A stretch of DNA of 64,000 bases from Oenanthe sinensis (Eukaryota; Streptophyta; Magnoliopsida; Apiales; Apiaceae): assembly GCA_028671895.1 (NCBI GenBank), contig CM053794.1, positions 25,034,501 through 25,098,500 of the forward strand, written 5' to 3'. This document shows positions 11,296-23,098 of this stretch, piece after piece. The number at the start of each line of letters is the position of its first letter. Position 1 is the stretch's first letter. Both the position numbers and the translations under genes were made by a program. The notes beneath the pieces are model-generated. The model did no database searches, was not told where the DNA came from, and was given only the letters and a program-made list of their open reading frames with translations.

Positions 11296-12408
11296 TGTTA
11301 GGGATTGTGGTATTAAAATTGTAATCAACTAGAAGTTACTTAGATTAATTAGAAGTTAACTAAGTAAAATGTACTATCATATATATATTGACAGTATGTT
11401 TAGTTGTCACTTGTAGCAGTATGTTTAAAAGCCAAGTAGGTGACAGTAAGTCTCAATAGTTACAGTCTTGTACAAATACAATAACATGATCTATGAAGTA
11501 GAAGTTTATAAAGTGTTCAGGCACAACATGGGTCAAGAATTTGACATTAAAATTCTACAATTGAAGCCTACGACAGCATATTCAAGTGACAACACAAAGG
11601 AACATACGACAACAACTATTCCAATGACAGTAAACTTGGCGAAGAATGAAGATTCACAGACAGCAAGTTTTACTGACATCACGTTTAGTGGGGGTAGTTG
11701 ACAGCAACTTTGGAGACAGTAAAGTTTAAGGATCTATCGAGGCTTAACAGCAAAGTGTGCGGAGCCAAAGTTACTATCACCATAGTGGAGCTAGAAGTTG
11801 ACAGTATACTTTTAGTGAAGCTAATAGTTTGTTCCAGGTAACAGATTAGATAGTGAAAGCACAAGGAATGATTTAGACATTACTATCTAGTCTGTCAATC
11901 CTACTACTGGAACTTGGGAGAAGACAGGCAAAAAGATGAAGTGTGCACCAGGAGTCAAAGATTTCTATCATCTCAGCACAACTTTATCTACAAATGGAAT
12001 GAAACCAAAGTTGAACAATAAAAACACAGTTTCTATTTTGAGTTTTATTCTAGGACAAAAGAAAAAGTGCACATGTAACTAGGATATATGTTTCAGTATA
12101 AATACACATATCTCACAAGCATTTTTTCTTATGCAACTGAGCTAGGTTTTCTCTCAAGGAAGAAACATTAGCAAATCCATTTTTCTTGTTTCTTTGTAGC
12201 TGGAATTATTTTTCAGTCAGTTGTAGAAAATAAAAAATAATAAAATTATTTTTTGATGTTAAACACTTGTCATCATATGCTTGCTTAAGTTTGTCTGCAT
12301 TTCATACTTACTAGTGTTACAGTCTTATTTGTAGTTAGCAAGAAAATAATTATTTTATAAGTTGCATTCAACCCCCCCCCCTTTCTACAACATTCATATT
12401 GTTTAACA
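11296..12408 (+). repeat. 5' LTR of the Copia element (1113 bp)
   Basis: It starts TGTTAGGGATTG, ends GTTTAACA, and is followed by AC and the primer site. A poly-C run (12372-12381) precedes the end. The words GACAGTAA, TGACAG and ACTGTC recur throughout. Confidence 0.88.
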
Positions 12409-12410
12409 AC

Positions 12411-12422
12411 TGGTATCAGAGC
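12411..12422 (+). other. Primer binding site of the Copia element
   Basis: TGGTATCAGAGC matches the 3' end of initiator tRNA-Met and lies two bases after the 5' LTR. Confidence 0.9.
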
Positions 12423-12462
12423 GGCAAGTTAGATATACATAACCTGAAAAGATCTAAAAATG

Positions 12463-13560
12463 AGTGCACGGAAAGTAAGCAGCATAAATATACCCACCTT
12501 TAACAAAGAACACTAAAACCTTTGGAAAAGAAAAATGATGTTGTTCATAAAGACAGCCAACCCACTTTACTCTGAAATTCTGGAAAATGGTCATTTTATT
12601 CCTCAATCATATGTACCTGAAACTAAAGTAGATGGTGAAATAATACCAGCCTACTGGGTTCCTAAAAAGGTTTCAGAGTACAATGACACTGGAAAAAAAA
12701 TTATATCTGGATGACTGCTTACAATTTATCATTATAGAAGCACTTGACAATGTCATGTACAACAACATTGTCAACTGCACCAGTGCCAAACAAATATGGG
12801 AAATTGAGATACTCTGTGAAGGAACAGAAGAGATGAAGGACATCAAAGACAGATATTGGTGTCTCGGTATGAGGCTTTTATGGCCAAACCAAGTGAAGAG
12901 TTGACTGAGATGTTCGAGAGGTTCAACAGGTTGATAAATGACCTACAGCTGCATGGAAAATTCTATGACAAAAAGGAAGTCAACATGAAATTCATGTTGA
13001 CACTTCCAGAGCATTTGGAGCACAAGGTCACTGCCATAAGAGAAGGGAGAGATATATCTAAAGTGTCTCTTGAAACTTTGTATGGCATTCTCAAAACTTA
13101 TGAGCTAGAATTGTTATAGAAAAGAGCTATTCAAACTGGCCAAAGAGGAAAGATGGCCAACACATCAAATGTTCTAGTAGCCCAAGACCCAAAGATGTTG
13201 TAGTTACAGGAATATCAACATCAACATATCAAGTTTGAAGAAGTAACTGATGAAGATGAAAGTGTGACACTTGAACTCAAGGATGGTGATGAAGATGAGT
13301 TTTATACTTTGGAGGAACTGGATAACATGGAAAACAAAACAATGGCCTACATGGCTAGTAAGTTCTCAAATCTGAGATTCAAGAAGAACAAAGCTTTCAA
13401 GCCTAGAGGACAAAGCTCCAGGTTCAACAAGTCAAATACTTCAAAACCTGGAGGAAGTGGCAAAGGTGGATATAAAATAGGTATGGTGGATAGATCTAAG
13501 ATAAGGTGTTATAACTACAATGAGATGGGGCATTTTACTACATAATGCAAAAAGCCAAAA
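12463..13560 (+). pseudogene. Copia gag (UBN2-type) with decayed zinc knuckle
   Basis: Gag is the structural protein that forms the virus-like particle. The start MSARKVSSINIPTF at 12463 is followed by an early stop in the HTNL-like segment. Further stops or shifts occur near 12707 and 13119. The 12856-13119 segment (EELTEMFERFNRLINDL, LPEHLEHKV) is the conserved gag helix bundle. The zinc knuckle at 13507-13548 should read Cys-X2-Cys-X4-His-X4-Cys. Its second Cys is Tyr (TAC, 13516-13518), and a stop (TAA, 13543-13545) sits just before the last Cys. Both changes fit C-to-T decay of methylated DNA. Confidence 0.75.
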
Positions 13561-13563
13561 CAA

Positions 13564-15060
13564 GTGAGAAGAAATGACAATGACTATGAGGAACTTAAAG
13601 CCAAGTATGAACCATTGCTCAAAAAGCAACAAGGAAGAGCCTTTGTGGCTGAAGGCAAGTGTTGGGAAGAGTCTGATGAAGATGAGGATGAAGAATATGG
13701 AAACTTAGCTCTCATGGCTAACTCAGGTGATGACTCACCAACTTCATCAAATCAGGTACCCATTCTTACTACTGTAGATATGACTACATCTTAGTATAAG
13801 AAAACTGTTGAAAGTTTAAGTTCTGAAATCTTTAACATTCATACAAGCATGCTAGCTGCTAATGAAGAAAATGTTACGTTAATTAGTGCTAATGAACTGT
13901 TGAAATGCAAAAATGAAGAACTAGAATTTAAGCAGGTTGCTTTTGAGTCCCTACAACATGAAAATGAAATTCTCAAGAACAAGATAGTATGTGCTTCCCA
14001 GATTGAGGAATTTATCAGAAAATAGATTTCTGAAAATGAACTTAAAATCAAGGCTTACAAGAATTCTTCTTCGTTATTAAAATCATACCATGCTGATAAT
14101 ACTGAAAATCAAAAGGTAGGTATAGAATTTAACTATGAAAAGAAAAATATTAAGAAACATGTTGTAGAGGAAGACTCTAGTTCTGAAAAACCTACTGTCA
14201 GACCTTCTATACTGAAAAGAGTTAAGAACCCCCTATTTAAAAAGGCTCAGTTTGAATTTAATGATGAATCACTAATTCTTAAGCAAGAGTTAGCTGATGA
14301 GGACAATGATACTGTCAATAGTACCTTTAAGTTAAAAGATACTGTCAAATTCCCCAAGACAATTAGTTTTTCCCTTGACAGTACTCAGGGTCTAGAAGAT
14401 GCTGTCAATACTAGCAAGACAGTAAGTTCAGAAGCTGCTATCAAGATAGTAAGATCAAATCATACTGTCAAGACAGTTCCATCACAACTTACTATCAACA
14501 CTAGTAAGACAGTAACTTCTAAATCTATTGTCATGAAGACCAAGAAGAACAGAAATGAGAAGTTATGAATAAACAAAAAGAATAATTATGGCTATATTCC
14601 TAATGCTCCTAGAAAATTATGCAACAACTGTGGATCTTCTAGTCATCTAACTCATGTTTGCAACAAAAACAAGTCTAGTTTCAAGAATGCTACCTCTATT
14701 AATGGAAATTTACACAGCATGCCTTTAAAGAACAGACAAGTATATCACTGTGGTGATTTTGATTGCATTTCATGTAAAATAAATTTGATGATTATTTGCT
14801 TTAACATGCCTTTTTCTAATAATCAAGTATGTCTGCATAAGAATGTTAAAATTGAAAAGGCAAAGACTCCAAGTCCTCCTAAAGTTATGATGGACAAGTC
14901 ACCCAAGAAGAAGGCTACTAAACCAGTTATTAAAACTGAATGGGTAGCTACAGGAGTCATGCTAAAAGCAAAAGAAAGAAAAGTCATTGATCAAGATTTA
15001 AACTGTGAACTAGCTAAGCAAAATGGACCCAATGAAAGTTGGGTACCAAAAGCAACTTGA
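13564..15060 (+). pseudogene. Copia gag-protease spacer region
   Basis: The frame is acidic at first (EESDEDEDEEYG). It then becomes coiled-coil-like (repeated Glu/Lys/Leu/Asn) and Lys-rich. A second CX2C-type knuckle lies near 14620-14660 (CNNCGSSSHLTHVC), and a possible CX2C remnant with YHCGDFDC near 14740. Stops at 13792, about 14025 and 14566 break the frame. Between 14290 and 14530 the words ACTGTCAA and GACAGT recur at least ten times, giving a Thr-Val-rich product. The same words fill the LTRs. Confidence 0.55.
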
Positions 15061-15061
15061 A

Positions 15062-15298
15062 ATATTTGCATTGCAGGGCAACAGAAAAAATAAAATAATC
15101 ATGTGGATCATTGACAGTGGATGCTCAGGACACATAAAAGGTGATAAATCCCTGCTATCACAGTTTAAGGAAATGGTTGGCCCTTGTGTAACCTTTGGTG
15201 ACAATAGCATTAGTTTCACAATGGGATATAGTATTCTGGAATTTGGAAATTTGAAGATAGAGAAAATTGTTCTAGTGAATGGTTTGAAGCATATTTAA
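15062..15298 (+). pseudogene. Copia aspartic protease
   Basis: The protease cleaves the element polyprotein. The active-site segment WIIDSGCSGHI is intact (Asp-Ser-Gly at 15113-15121). It is followed by GDKSLLSQF and a flap-like FGDN segment. The frame stops at 15296-15298 after GLKHI, where relatives read on into LLSVSQFC. One base appears to be missing after CAT near 15293, because the following bases resume the expected product in another frame. This is a single-base deletion. Confidence 0.7.
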
Positions 15299-15429
15299 TG
15301 AGTGTAACTCAATTTTGTGAAAGAGGATTCCAAGTTGGTTTTGATCAAGATAAATGCTCCATTGTCAACAAGAAGACAAGAGAAGAATCACTTCAAGGAG
15401 TAAGAAAATGAAGCCTCTTTATAGCTGAT

Positions 15430-17646
15430 TTGGATTCAGTTAGAAAAGACAAAGTGTACTATTTCTACAGTAAGACTTCATCCTCTCAAAGTTGGCTGTG
15501 GCACAAGAAGCTTTCCCATTTGAACTTTAAAGAAATGAATTATCTAATGAAGAGAGAGTTGGTGAAAGGGCTTCCTCAACTTGAATTCTGTCAAGAAGGA
15601 TTGTGTGAGGATTTCCAAAAAGAGAAGCTAATGAGAGTCACTCACAAAAGCACTCCAAGTGGTTCAAGTAATGAAGCATTTCAACTTATTCACATGGAAT
15701 TATTTGGTCCTGTGAATGTGCCATCACTGGCAAGAAAAAGATATGCCTTAGTGATGGTTGATGACTTTTCAAGATACACTTGGGTGAGGTTCCTAGCAAC
15801 CAAGGATGAAGCTGCTCAAGAGATTATTCATTTGGTAAGGGTTCTTGACAAGAATCACAAGTACAAGGTGCAGACCTTGAGAAGTGACAATGGTACTGAG
15901 TTCAAAAATAGTATCATGAATGATTTCTGCAAAGACAATGGTATCACTCAACGATTCTCTGCATCAAGGACACCTCAACAAAATGGTGTTGTGGAAAGAA
16001 AGAACAGAACTCTCATTGAGGCTGCAACAACAATGTTGAGTGAAGCAAAACTTCCTACTTATTTCTGGGGTGAAGCAATCAATACAGTCAGTTATACTCA
16101 AAACATGACTGTAGTCAACAAGACCTATGGAAAGACACCCTATGAATTGCTCACAGGAAGGAAACCTACTGTCAACTATTTTCATGTCTTTGGAAGCAAG
16201 TGCTACTTCATGAAAGATTCAACTAAGATCAAAGGAAAATTTGATAATAAAGCAGTTGAAAGAATCTTCATAGGGTATGGAATTGACAAGACTGCATACA
16301 TAGTCTACATCATTGATTACAAGACTGTGGAGGAGAGTATAAATGTCACCTTTGATAAAACAAAATTTCCTGGAGTTGAAGAAAGTCAAGAAACAGAACC
16401 TTTAACCTTTGAAAATCAAGGCTATCTAGAAGAGATTGATGAAGACTCACCAAGAGTTGATCACACAATTTCTGGTCCAACAATTGTTCTTATCCAGTCT
16501 GGAGCCAATGAAGGAACTGCTCAAACAACTGATTTATGTAGGAATGTTCCCATGAATAGTGAACTTGAAGAAATTGATGTTGTCAATAGTGCAAGAGCAA
16601 AAGATATTGTCAACCAACAAGGTGTTGAAGACTCTAGTGACTCTCTAAGAGAGACAAAATGGAACAGAGATCACAGTAATGATCTAATCATTGGTGATCC
16701 AGGAACTGGAGTCAAAACAAGAAGAAATGTTGTCAATGAATGTATGTACTCTTATTTCCTTTCTCAAACTGAACCCAAAACTCTAGAAGAAGCATTGACT
16801 GATCCAGATTGGATTAATGCCATGCAAGAAGAGTTTAATCAATTTGAAAAAAGTTGTGTTTGGGAATTGGTGCCTAGACCAAAGAACAAATCTGTAATAG
16901 GCACCAAATGGGTTTATAGGAACAAGATGGATGATTGTGGTACTATCACAAGAAACAAAGTAAGGCTGGTGGCAAAAGGTTATTGTCAACAGAAAGGGAT
17001 TGATTATGATGAAACATTTGCTCCTGTTGCCAGACTTGAGGCTATAAGAATCTTTTTGGCTTTTGCTGCATTCAACAACTTCAAGGTTTTTCAAATGGAT
17101 GTTAAGGGTGCTTTTTTTAATGGAGATTTAGAAGAAGAAGTATATGTTGAACAACCCCCAGGCTTTGAAGATACAAAAATGCATAATTTTGTGTACAGAC
17201 TGCTCAAGGCATTGTATGGCTTAAAGCAAGCATCAAGGGCTTGGTATGACACTCTTTCCAATTTCCTTCTTGAGAATGATTTTACAAGAGGGATTGTGGA
17301 TAAAACTCTTTTCTATAAAAAGCATGGAAAAGATATCATTCTAGTCCATGTTTATGTTGATGACATCATCTTTGGCTCAACAAATGAAGATTTATTCAAG
17401 AAATTCTCAGAGTTAATGCAGAACAAATATGAGATGAGTATGATAGGTGAATTGGTATTCTTTCTTAGACTTCAAGTCTATCAAAAAGAAGATAGAATAT
17501 TTATTTTTCAAACTAAGCATGTCAAGGATCTTTTGAAAAGATTTGACATGGAAGACTCATCTCCTGCAAAAACTCCAATCTCAACAGCAATTCAACTTGA
17601 CAAGGATCCAAAAGGAAAGAAGGTGGACAACAAGATATATACATGA
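15430..17646 (+). pseudogene. Copia integrase-reverse transcriptase (738-codon open stretch)
   Basis: Integrase inserts the cDNA and reverse transcriptase copies the RNA. The domains in order are: pre-integrase zinc region (WHKKLSHLNF, with the second zinc Cys replaced by Phe in CEDF), integrase catalytic core (residues about 85-240) and RT (about 455-700). The first catalytic Asp of the D-D-E triad is Glu here (HMELFGPV, codon 15697-15699). The second Asp (RSDNGTEF) and the Glu (NGVVERKNR) are kept. The RT motifs QMDVKGAFFNG, PPGF, LYGLKQASRAW and the catalytic YVDD (17353-17364) are intact. The frame ends with TGA (17644-17646), where relatives have Arg (CGA) in the YRxIIGSLLYL segment. It is one long frame with few breaks but dead overall. 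Confidence 0.85.
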
Positions 17647-18005
17647 ATTATTGGCTCTCTCCTCTACCTAACTGCTAGCAGGCCTGACATCATGTTTGTA
17701 ACAGGATTGTGTGCAAGATTCCAGCTGATCCAAAAGAGTCTCATTTAATTGCAGTAAAGAGAATCTTTATATACTTAAAAGGCACTCAAGATTTAGGCCT
17801 TTGGTATCCTAAAGAGTCTGCTTTTGACTTAATTGGATATTCAGACTCAGACTATGCTGGTTGCAGAATAGACAGAAAGAGTATAACAGGAAACTGTCAG
17901 TTTTTTGGAGAAAGATTGGTTTCATGGTTTAGCAAGAAGCAGCATTCATTGTCAAATTCAACTGCAAAAGCTGAATACATTACAGCTGGTAATTGCAACC
18001 AGTAG
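17647..18005 (+). pseudogene. Copia RNase H, truncated
   Basis: After the TGA the product continues IIGSLLYLTASRPDIMF, then loses one base near 17723 (CAGCTGAT instead of CAGGCTGAT). It goes on in another frame from ADPKESHLI to GYSDSDYAG, with catalytic Asp, SKKQHSLSNSTAKAEYI and GNCNQ. There it ends at the deletion junction with the 3' LTR, so the last part of the RNase H domain is missing. Confidence 0.75.
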
Positions 18006-18992
18006 CAGTATGTTTAAAAGCCAAGTAGGTGATAGTAAGTCTCAATAGTTACTGTCTTGTACAAATACAATAACATGATCCATGAAGTAGAAGTTCATAA
18101 AGTGTTCAGGCACAGCATGGGTCAAGACTTTGACAGTAACATTCTACAACTGAAGCCTACGACATCATATTCAAGTGACAGCACAAAGGAATAGACGACA
18201 ACAACTATTCCAATGATAGTAAACTTGGCGGAGAATGAAGATTCACAGACAGTAAGTTTTACTGACAGCACGTTTAGTGGGGGTAGTTGACAGCAGTTTT
18301 GGAGACAATAAAGTTCAAGGATCTATCGAGACGTGACAACAAAGTGTGCGGAGCCAAAGATTGTCACCATAGTGGAGCTAGAAGTTGACAATATACTTTT
18401 AGTGAAGCTGACAGTCAGTTCCAGGTAGCAGATTAGATAGTGAAAGTACAAGGAATGATTTAGACATTACTATCTAGTCTGTCAAGCCTACTACTGCAAC
18501 TTGGGATAAGACAGACAAAAAGATAAAGTGTGCACCAGGAGTCAAAGATTTCTGTCATCTCAGCACAACTTTATCTACAAATGGAATGAAGCCAAGGTTG
18601 AACCATAAAAGCACAGTTTCTATTTTGAGTTTTATTCTAGGACAAAAGAAAAAATGCACATGTAAGTGAGATATGTGTTTCAGTATAAATACACGTATCT
18701 CACAAACATTTTTTTTTATACAACTGAGCTAGGTTTTCTCTCAAGCAAGAAATATTAATAAATCCATTGTTCTTGTTTCTTTGTAGCTGGAATTATTTTC
18801 CAGGCAGTTGTAGCAAACAAAAATTAATAAAATTATTTTTTGAAGTTAAACACCTGTCCTCGTATGCTTGCTTAAGTTTTTCTACATTTCATATTTACTA
18901 GTGTTACTGTCTTGTTTGTTGTTAGCAAGAAAAGTAATTATTTTGTAAGTTGCATTCAACCCCCCCTTATACAACACTCATATTTTTTAACA
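18002..18992 (+). repeat. Truncated 3' LTR of the Copia element
   Basis: From GTAGCAGTATG (18003) onward it aligns with 11414-12408 of the 5' LTR. The first about 118 bases of the LTR, the polypurine tract and the end of RNase H are absent. The downstream end TTTAACA is followed by the CTATG duplication. Confidence 0.88.
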
Positions 18993-18999
18993 CTATGTC

Positions 19000-19757
19000 C
19001 TTGTCCGGCCACCTTACGTGGTGGTGCTCTCAACTAACTCCCCCATTCCTTCACACCTTTTTCGCCTCGTTTATCAAGGAATTTCCTGCAAAAATGGTCA
19101 GTGTGCGATACGAAACCACATGAAAAACAGAACTCACTCAACCTCTCATAGTTACAAGTTACAGTAAATTCAATTCCATCCTTCCTAATAATTTTCTTCT
19201 TCCATTTTAGAGGTTTTCTCACATCGATTCTAATCCTAATTCTCATGCATTCTCTCCAAATAGACGTATTGTTCTTGGCATCATACTATAGAAACTCACC
19301 AAAGAAGTTTCCAAGTTGCTTTCCCACAGCCTCATACATGAAACCCATTGGTAGATCATGGATTTGGACCCAAATATTCAAATGCCAGAGTTGAACTTTT
19401 AAAGGCTTCTCACCTGCAGGTATCGCATCAAGGATTATCATGACATTATCAAACGTTCATGGGCCCCCATTAACCACCCATTGCATATCCTCCTTATGGT
19501 AGAATTGAAACAGAAAGATCCCCTGCTCTAACTCCTTTATGTTGATACCTATTGTGGGTTTCCAAACATCAGTCATCTTTGATTTCATTGCTCTAGAGTT
19601 TATATTCTTCTCCGTAAGAAACCTGCCTACCAAACACATTTCATATATGTTCACCTCTTCTTCAATGTTGTCATCAAAAACAAAACTTTCATCCTCCTCT
19701 TCTTCGATATCGAGATCTGCCAATTCCTCGTTGATATTCTGGTACCTTGCCCTTTGA
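19000..19757 (-). pseudogene. LINE N-terminal (gag-like/DUF4283 and zinc-knuckle) remnant
   Basis: The minus strand encodes an acidic N-terminus (MADLDIEEEEDE at 19723). A DUF4283-like domain follows (FLFQFYHKEDM, WVVNGGP), then after a damaged stretch a zinc knuckle CFSCGFVSHTDHFC (Cys-X2-Cys-X4-His-X4-Cys, about 19100-19145). This is the layout of the first protein of plant LINEs. It continues directly into the piece left of 11296 when the Copia insertion and one copy of CTATG are removed: the frame then reads GQGHS joined to KWLREKDDAT. This ties the two LINE parts into one original element. Confidence 0.75.
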
Positions 19758-19759
19758 AA

Positions 19760-20470
19760 ACAGAAAAGCTCTCACAAAACTCTTACCTCTAAGAGAAGAT
19801 AAAGAACTTGGAGAGAAACTAAAAAACTCTCACACATACTGGAGAGGGAAAAAAAACTCTCGTCATTCTCAATATCTTATACATTTGTGATAAGCTTGTA
19901 TTTGAGTTTGAAAATTAATTACGGAATTTGTAATATTAATTTATAATTTTGTATTCATATATCTTAAGTTGTTTTTTTAATGTTTAAAATATTGCTTAAA
20001 ATTTAAATATTATGAAATTTAAATTTAAAATTAGAGCTAATGTAGTTATTATGCTATTTTTATCGTAAATTCTAAAATTAGGGTTTCGGTAAATCCGAAC
20101 CCGATAAGTAACTTGTTGGATCGAGCTTGTATTTTGATTTTTGAAACCTAGTTGTATTCGAATTGGGTTGGGATTTGATAAAAATATTTAGATTTTAAAT
20201 TTATGAGTGTAATAATATTCGATAATCTTAGCAATGGAACGATTGAACATCCTTTTCTTTCCTTTACTTTCGTCATATTTGGAGTTCCTTATAAACATCT
20301 TATAAATTAAAAGATATATGCTTTTTAGTTTATAAATTTTTTATGAAATAAATCAAATAAGTCCTACATTACTAATTATCAGAGGATTGGAGCTAGGATT
20401 AATAGGTTGAGATTGAAGGGGTGGAAATTAAATACAAAAAATACATAAAAATTATATATAATTTTATTGA
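19760..20470. other. LINE 5' leader and AT-rich spacer
   Basis: About 19760-19890 is probably the LINE 5' leader, with CT-rich sequence on the minus strand (repeated CTCTC). The remainder to 20470 is AT-rich, with no open frame or recognisable repeat. Confidence 0.35.
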
Positions 20471-20471
20471 T

Positions 20472-20840
20472 TAGAAAAATATACTTTGATTTCAATATTA
20501 ATATACATATTTTTTTAAATAAATCATCAATTTTATTAATAATGAAATATAGTATTTACATATATATTTAATATAAAAAGAAAAAAAATATTTTTTTAAA
20601 AAATATATTTATTTTTCTAAAACTCATATTTTTAATTCAATTAAATATTTGATCCAGACATATTTAATACTTGAAGAGCCTGTTTATAATTTTATATACG
20701 TTAATCTTATAACAAGTATTACATTTTACATATGTTACTATATTTATAGTTTAAAATTTCTAAATTCTAATTCAATATTATTTTCTAGCTATTTATTAAT
20801 AATAATAAATTTTATTAAAATTAGAAATCAATATTTTAAT
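20472..20840 (+). repeat. Dispersed repeat copy A, left part
   Basis: It aligns by eye with 34632-34990 (shared phrases TATACTTTGATTTC, ATATTTAATACTT, TTCTAGCTATTTATTA). It is interrupted at 20840 by the Mutator-like element and resumes at 24597. Confidence 0.7.
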
Positions 20841-21416
20841 GGGTTCTGGTCAAGGACCGGTTAGAAAACAAACTATTTTTCCACCGTTCGATCAAGTAGG
20901 CAAGGGTTAGGATTTAAAAAAAAAAAACAGTTTATCCTCGATATTTTTCCGCTGAGCCGCTTTCCTCGGAGACTCCTCAAAAAATATCCGCGGAGAGTCC
21001 GGTGACTGAGTGCAGTTGCTGTCTTCATACCATCACACTCATTTCACACAAACAAACTATAAACTCCATGTTTTTTTAATATGTTTACACTTCAAATTAA
21101 AATAAATTTTTTATTAAAATTATTATTATTTTGGTTAATTTGATTTAATTTATTTTAAATATATAATTCAAAATAATATTATTTTAAGTGTAAAATTTGA
21201 AGTTAAATTTTCAGTCAATTTTATCTAGAAATATTTATAATTTTTAATTTTATTACAAAAATACAAAATTTTGTTTTTATAAGTATGAATTTGAAAAAAG
21301 TTTTAAAATACTATTTTATCCATTACTCGTATTTTTTTAAAATTACTAAAATACAAATAATTTTAATTTTGTTTAAATAATTTTCCAATTTAATTTTATT
21401 TCAATAATATTTACCA

Positions 21417-23013
21417 TGTTAATATTGGTGTCCTAGATACAATACTTTTAATGTTTTATTAAAAACAATTACGTTATGTGATTATTTAATTAATATTTAT
21501 TATATCTGTATTTATTGCGTCATAAATTGAAAGAATAATAAATGTCCTTGGAATATTAATACGTAATATATGTCTTTAAGTATGTGACTTAAAAATAAGA
21601 TTATATGAATAGTATTTTATTCCTAAAATTCCCTAATCAAGTATTATTATTTAAGGACAATAATAATGCAATAAGACTAGTATGTTTATTGACAGATGAC
21701 CACATCTCATTGGTCATATGTATGGTGATATTAAAGTCAAGAACATAAGTGTATGTATCAATACATGACACTGGAAAGACCCGCCGTGAGATTCTACATG
21801 TTAATAAGTGTCATAAGAAATCTCACAGTGATAATGATGTAATGATCCTCTGACTTGAAATCGTTATATTTCTAAACGAGAATTAATATACTTTGATTAC
21901 ACTCAAAGTTACCTTTAATCGAGTAATGATAAAGGTGCACGTTGGGTATGCTATGAATCGTATGAGGAATATGAATGATAGATATAGGATTTAACCCTCC
22001 AATTCTAGGAGTGATATTATTGGCCTCTTGATTGAGTGAGACTATGAAATGCATGGTCATGCTCAAATATTGATTTGTTTAAATAGTCTACTCATTGATC
22101 AAGGAAACCAAGATTAAACGTTGAAGAGGATGACACTATACATGCCTTGAGTTTGATCTATAATATAAGGTTAAAGGGATTATATTACATTGCACATTAT
22201 TCACGAAAGTTTTAATTGAATCACCAATTATTATTGTTACTTGGGTAGCAATGATGTATTACTAGATGCCGCTCATTGTTTATAATTTTATTATTGAATA
22301 TTATAATTATTGTCAATGTAATAATAACCTAAAGGGTCACACACAAAGAATGTCAAAACGAAGGTTTATTTAAATTACGAATTTAAATATATTATTGTTT
22401 ATTCGAATTTAATTATTGAATTAATTAAGTAGGACTTGATTAATTATATTAGAATTCGGATTTAATAAGTATTATTATTATAATTCGAATTTAATTATTG
22501 AATTAATTAAGTGAAACTTGATTAATTATATTAGAATTCGGATTTAATAATAATAATAACCCAAAATCAGAATGGGTTTTGGAAACCACATGGATTAGGG
22601 TTATACCCAAATTCTATCTCTCCCCTATATATACATAATGATGTATAGTATTAGGGTTTAATCATCAGATTTCGTTTTTAGAGAAAAACCATAGCTGCTC
22701 AACATCAAGAGAGGCTAGAGAAAGAGAGAGCGAGAGAGATAGAGAGAGAAGCAATTCGGCTAGTACCGACTCCGGTGATTGTAGGACGATCGGACGTTCG
22801 TGTGGATTTCTTTGGAGAGTAGATCTTTGCAACAAAGGGCTGCTGTGATTCATCTTTTCTGGACCTTCATTGAACAGCATACAGAAAGCTTTGTTAAGGT
22901 ACAGACTTTTTCACCATAATCATCCAAAGTTATACATGGATCCTGCGATAGGGTTTCATTTTTTTTATTATTTTACGTTATATCCGCTGCGTTTTCATGC
23001 TCGAAACCCTTCA
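21417..23013 (+). repeat. Probable solo LTR (Copia-type) inside the Mutator-like element
   Basis: It runs from TGTTAATATTGG to AAACCCTTCA, with a TATA-like CCCTATATATACATAATG near 22625 and a purine-rich, AG-repeat leader after it (22715-22755). That is the layout of a promoter-bearing LTR. Flanks are TACCA on the left and TACCC on the right (4 of 5 match). No primer site or coding region adjoins. The boundaries are my best reading. Confidence 0.55.
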
Positions 23014-23098
23014 TACCCATCATATTTTTATATATACTTCTTTTCTGAAAAATATAATAAAGTTATAATTATGTTTATAAAATATAATATATTATAAT

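Larger units (their letters stand above)
11296..18992 (+). mobile_element. SIRE-like Copia retrotransposon (7.7 kb), defective
   Basis: It is bounded by LTRs starting TGTTAGGGATTG and ending TAACA, and flanked by a perfect 5-bp target duplication CTATG (11291-11295 and 18993-18997). The order is 5' LTR, primer site, gag, zinc knuckle, spacer, protease, integrase, reverse transcriptase and partial RNase H, as in Copia elements. The long LTR (about 1.1 kb), the wording of the pre-integrase region and the large gag-protease spacer suggest the SIRE lineage (inference). The 3' end is deleted: coding sequence jumps from RNase H directly into the middle of the 3' LTR. By eye, the two LTRs differ at about 25 of the first 370 aligned bases, so the insertion is not recent. 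Confidence 0.9.
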
